From Candidatus Zipacnadia bacterium (GTDB taxonomy: Bacteria > Armatimonadota > Zipacnadia > Zipacnadales > UBA5352), in assembly GCA_029821735.1 (NCBI GenBank), contig JALGSU010000009.1, positions 1 to 64,000 on the forward strand: a stretch of DNA of 64,000 nt, given 5' to 3'. A model generated the notes under the pieces. That model was not told where the DNA came from. It made no database searches and was given only the letters and a program-made list of their open reading frames with translations. A program made the translations under genes and the position numbers. Positions 61,222 through 64,000 of this stretch are shown here, in pieces. The first letter of the stretch is position 1, and the number at the start of each line of letters is the position of its first letter.

Positions 61222-64000
61222 ATGCGAAACATACTGATGATGACTATCTGTCTGATGTTGGTTGGGACGGGATGTCAAGCCGATAATGCCGTGAAGAACT
61301 CCGACTTCGCACAGGCAAGCGCTCGGGGCGAAGAGGCCCCCGCGGACTGGCTGATGCCAGAAGAGGGGCTGTGGAGCCGCGCGCCTGAGGGCCCCGGCGG
61401 CCAGATGTGCCTCTTCTATGATGGCGAGGTCGCCGTGAGTGGACCCGTGCGCCAGCGCATCGAGTTCATCGAGCCCGGGATCACATGGGAGCTGCGGGCG
61501 AAACTCAAAGCGAGTTCGGGAATACAGCCCCGACTGAGCGTGAGAGACGCTGACGGGGTGACCGAACTTGGGCAGGCCAACGCTAATGTCTCGGGCCTGT
61601 GGCACACCGTGGGCCTGCGTTTTGAGCCGCCGAATGCGGACATCGTTATCGAGATCTACGCGGACGGTCCGCAGTATGATGGTGAAGCTGGCAGGGCGGG
61701 GAACGTGCGCGTGACCGAAGTGGAACTGGTTCAAGTCGAGGCCGGGGGCGAGCAGCAGATCCCCGACCTCGGCGAGAATATCGCGCTAGGCGCGGCATAC
61801 ACTGCCAGCCCCGGCAACTATGGCCTGACCAAGGATGCTGGCGACAAGGTCCAGCTCACCGATGGCGAATACTCGGAAGGGTATTTCTGGGCACAGGCGA
61901 GCACGGTGGGATGGACCAAGACGGGCCCTCAGTTCGTGCAGATCGATCTGGGACAGGACATGCCGGTCAGCGGGGTCTCATTCAGCTCCGCGGCAGGGAT
62001 TGCAGGCGTCACCTGGCCCGGGCGCATCCTGATCTCGGTCAGTCAGGACGGCGAGAACTGGTATGGTGTCGGCGACCTGCGGAAGATGGCGGAGGCGCGT
62101 GAACCGCTGCCGGTGTACGGCACCTACAACGTCTACAGAATCTGGACCGACCAGTTGCAGACCCATGGGCGGTACGTGGGGCTCGCATTCGAACCGGATG
62201 GTCCATACACATTCTGCGATGAAATCGAGGTATATCGCGGCGAGGAAGCCTGGGTGGCTCAGGCATACCAGGGAGAAGCGATCACGAATCCCGGGAACTA
62301 CCTCTCGCAACTTGTGATCTGTGAACTGGTACAGCAGCAGTTCCTGCTCGACCTGCAGGCAGTGCGCGAGGACATCGCGGAACTGGCAGATGGACGCGAT
62401 GCCATGGTCAAACGGGCGGATGCGCTGGGCGCAGCAATTGAGGCGATGCCGCCCATCGACATGGATGGCTTCCGCGCGGTTCTGCCGATGACCGAACTTG
62501 AGGCCGACGTCTTCCGACTTCAGGCGGAGGTCTGGCGGGCGCAGGAGAAGCCGGCTCTGCGCGCGTGGCATCAACATCGCTGGGACTCGCTGGCCCCATC
62601 GGCCGAACCGGCTGACGATTCCGCGCCGGCGCTGTCCGTGCAGATGATGAGCAACGAGTACCGGGCAGATGTACTCAACCTGACCAACGCAAGTGCAGAC
62701 CCAATGACGGTCACACTGAACGTGACGGGACTGCCAGCAGGCGCCGATGAGTTCATCGCGCTGCACCAGGTCGAACATGTCGGCACGCGGCACTTCACGT
62801 CAGTGGCATCTGCCATGCCTGAAGTTGCGCGCCAAGGCGACGGTTGGTCTGTGGAAGTGCCTGCGGGCATGACGCGACAGGTATGGATTGCGGTGAATCG
62901 ACCCGATCTGGCCGCCGGAGAGTATGCTGGCGAGATGCAACTGAGTGGGCAAAGCTTCGCGGCGCAGAGCGTGCCTCTCAGTCTGCGAATCTGGCCGTTG
63001 CGCATGCCCGATGAGATGACGCTGATGGTGGGCGGCTGGTCATACACGAACACAAATGCGTACGGCATGACTGAGGAGAACGCCGACGCAGTGATTGCCC
63101 ACCTGATCGAGTACCAAGTGAATGCGCCATGGGCGAACTCGGCGGCGCTGGCCCAAGGCAGCTACGACGCCGAGGGCAACATGACGGAGGAGCCCACGAC
63201 AGACAATTTCGACGCTTGGCTTGCTGACTGGCCGGACTCCAAAATGTACATGGTGTTCATGGGAACGAACCCGAACTCGACCTTCGCGGGGGCGGAGCGT
63301 GGGAGCGAGAAGTTCGCCACCGCGCTCGGAAACTGGGCGAGCTTCTGGGCCGAACACATGAAGGATATGGGGCTGGAGCCGAGCCAACTGGCGATACTGA
63401 CCGTCGACGAACCCCATAACCAGGATCAGTATGACACGATCGTGGACTGGGCGACGGCCATCAAGGCCGCCGACAGCGGCATCCTGATCTGGGAAGACCC
63501 GACGGCCAACGACCCCGAGGGCCTTGGGCCGGTCTACGAGATCTCGGATGTTCTGTGCCCCAACAGGCGCCTCAACCTCGAGAGGCCCGCATGGTATCTG
63601 GACCAGGTCTTCGAGGCGCAAGCACAGGGCAAGCAGATATGGCTATACAGTTGCAGCGGCCCGGCACGCAGCTTCGACCCCTACTCATACTATCTCGTAC
63701 AGGCGTGGGACGCCTTCAGGATTGGCGCCAAGGCGTCCTGTTTCTGGTGCTTCACCGATACGGGCGGCGTGTCGTGCTGGAACGAGTATCCGGCGGGCGG
63801 CGCGGGACCGTATTGCCCGAGCTACATCGACGATACTTCCGTGACCACATCCAAGTACATGGAGGCCATTCGTGAGGGCTCGCAGGATTACGAGTACATG
63901 ACGATGCTCGCCGCACGCGTGGCCGAACTTGAGGCGGCGGGCACTCCGGCCGGGAAGCTGGCCAAGGCGCGGGCGCTGCTGGCGAACGGGGCGGATCGGG
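61222..64000 (+). CDS. GH123/DUF4091-like lipoprotein with discoidin domain, C-terminus cut by window edge
   Basis: The frame runs open from the ATG at 61222 to the window edge, at least 926 residues. A lipobox (LVGTGC) is followed by a jelly-roll (to about 170). A discoidin domain (about 180-340) has ENIALGAAYTASPGNYG, LTDGEYSEGYFWAQASTVGW, and EIEVYRGE. A helical linker leads to a barrel that has LAILTVDEPHNQDQYDTIVDWATAIK, with the Asp-Glu pair used for catalysis in GH123, and YMEAIREGSQDYEYMTMLAARV typical of DUF4091/GH123 C-termini. Characterised GH123 enzymes remove beta-N-acetylgalactosamine from glycosphingolipids, so an amino-sugar substrate is plausible. Start follows CTTCTGGAGG by 11 bases. 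Confidence 0.85.
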   Translation, partial: MRNILMMTICLMLVGTGCQADNAVKNSDFAQASARGEEAPADWLMPEEGLWSRAPEGPGGQMCLFYDGEVAVSGPVRQRIEFIEPGITWELRAKLKASSGIQPRLSVRDADGVTELGQANANVSGLWHTVGLRFEPPNADIVIEIYADGPQYDGEAGRAGNVRVTEVELVQVEAGGEQQIPDLGENIALGAAYTASPGNYGLTKDAGDKVQLTDGEYSEGYFWAQASTVGWTKTGPQFVQIDLGQDMPVSGVSFSSAAGIAGVTWPGRILISVSQDGENWYGVGDLRKMAEAREPLPVYGTYNVYRIWTDQLQTHGRYVGLAFEPDGPYTFCDEIEVYRGEEAWVAQAYQGEAITNPGNYLSQLVICELVQQQFLLDLQAVREDIAELADGRDAMVKRADALGAAIEAMPPIDMDGFRAVLPMTELEADVFRLQAEVWRAQEKPALRAWHQHRWDSLAPSAEPADDSAPALSVQMMSNEYRADVLNLTNASADPMTVTLNVTGLPAGADEFIALHQVEHVGTRHFTSVASAMPEVARQGDGWSVEVPAGMTRQVWIAVNRPDLAAGEYAGEMQLSGQSFAAQSVPLSLRIWPLRMPDEMTLMVGGWSYTNTNAYGMTEENADAVIAHLIEYQVNAPWANSAALAQGSYDAEGNMTEEPTTDNFDAWLADWPDSKMYMVFMGTNPNSTFAGAERGSEKFATALGNWASFWAEHMKDMGLEPSQLAILTVDEPHNQDQYDTIVDWATAIKAADSGILIWEDPTANDPEGLGPVYEISDVLCPNRRLNLERPAWYLDQVFEAQAQGKQIWLYSCSGPARSFDPYSYYLVQAWDAFRIGAKASCFWCFTDTGGVSCWNEYPAGGAGPYCPSYIDDTSVTTSKYMEAIREGSQDYEYMTMLAARVAELEAAGTPAGKLAKARALLANGADR

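Overview
The window is about 64 kb of GC-rich bacterial DNA packed with large secreted carbohydrate-active and related proteins. Most carry Sec signal peptides or lipoprotein signals, and the genes mostly sit alone or in short runs. The families seen (DUF4838, PcRGLX/YetA-like PL26, PL6, GH141-like beta-helix, GH123/DUF4091, heparinase II/III, ceramidase-like, UroD-like methyltransferase folds, GH42/GHL6-like barrels) are typical of genomes or MAGs from Planctomycetota, Lentisphaerota, Armatimonadota, Hydrogenedentota and similar lineages. No rRNA or universal marker gene is present, so the phylum is an inference only. No tRNA, CRISPR array, insertion sequence, phage gene, SusC/SusD pair or sugar transporter was seen.

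Region by region. 1-10571 (minus strand) is a run of secreted proteins: a SIS-like protein, a frameshifted ceramidase-like protein, a duplicated intergenic repeat, an unknown secreted protein, a 1.4k-residue PL26-like lyase and a LamG/DUF6067-like protein cut by the left edge. 10738-15291 (plus) holds a polysaccharide deacetylase, a short secreted protein and a GH141-like beta-helix protein. 15272-20292 holds two divergent DUF4838 proteins, the left one frameshifted. 20334-24529 has an amidohydrolase, a UroD-fold protein and an interrupted GH20-like protein without signal peptide. 24565-26918 is a housekeeping insert, pabB plus a pabC-like gene for 4-aminobenzoate. 26922-40542 returns to secreted proteins: PL6 lyase, small lipoprotein, phosphoesterase-PQQ propeller fusion, GHL6/GH42-like protein, an unknown translationally coupled protein, and a large discoidin/GH42-like protein with an internal break.

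40639-44854 is the most unusual part: a compact RiPP-type (ribosomally made, post-translationally modified peptide) locus. It has a nucleotidyltransferase divergent from a PqqD-like peptide-binding protein, a radical SAM/SPASM enzyme, a 46-residue precursor with a PqqA-like leader and five cysteines ending in serine, an HPr-kinase-like protein, and a Ser-His signal-peptidase-like protein. The genes overlap or abut, and a perfect dyad lies just upstream of the precursor. 

44876-49360 (minus) has a DUF5107/TPR protein and a coupled ApbE plus FMN-binding lipoprotein pair. 49605-53792 (plus) has a SUMF1-like protein, a second UroD-fold protein and a coiled-coil secreted protein. 53861-64000 ends with a discoidin/DUF6259-like hydrolase, a heparinase II/III-type lyase and a GH123-like lipoprotein cut by the right edge.

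Taken together the secreted proteins point to an organism that attacks complex uronic-acid-, rhamnose- or amino-sugar-containing polysaccharides. Four of these genes carry apparent frame breaks, two of which look like small internal losses. Whether these are assembly errors or real decay cannot be settled from sequence alone.
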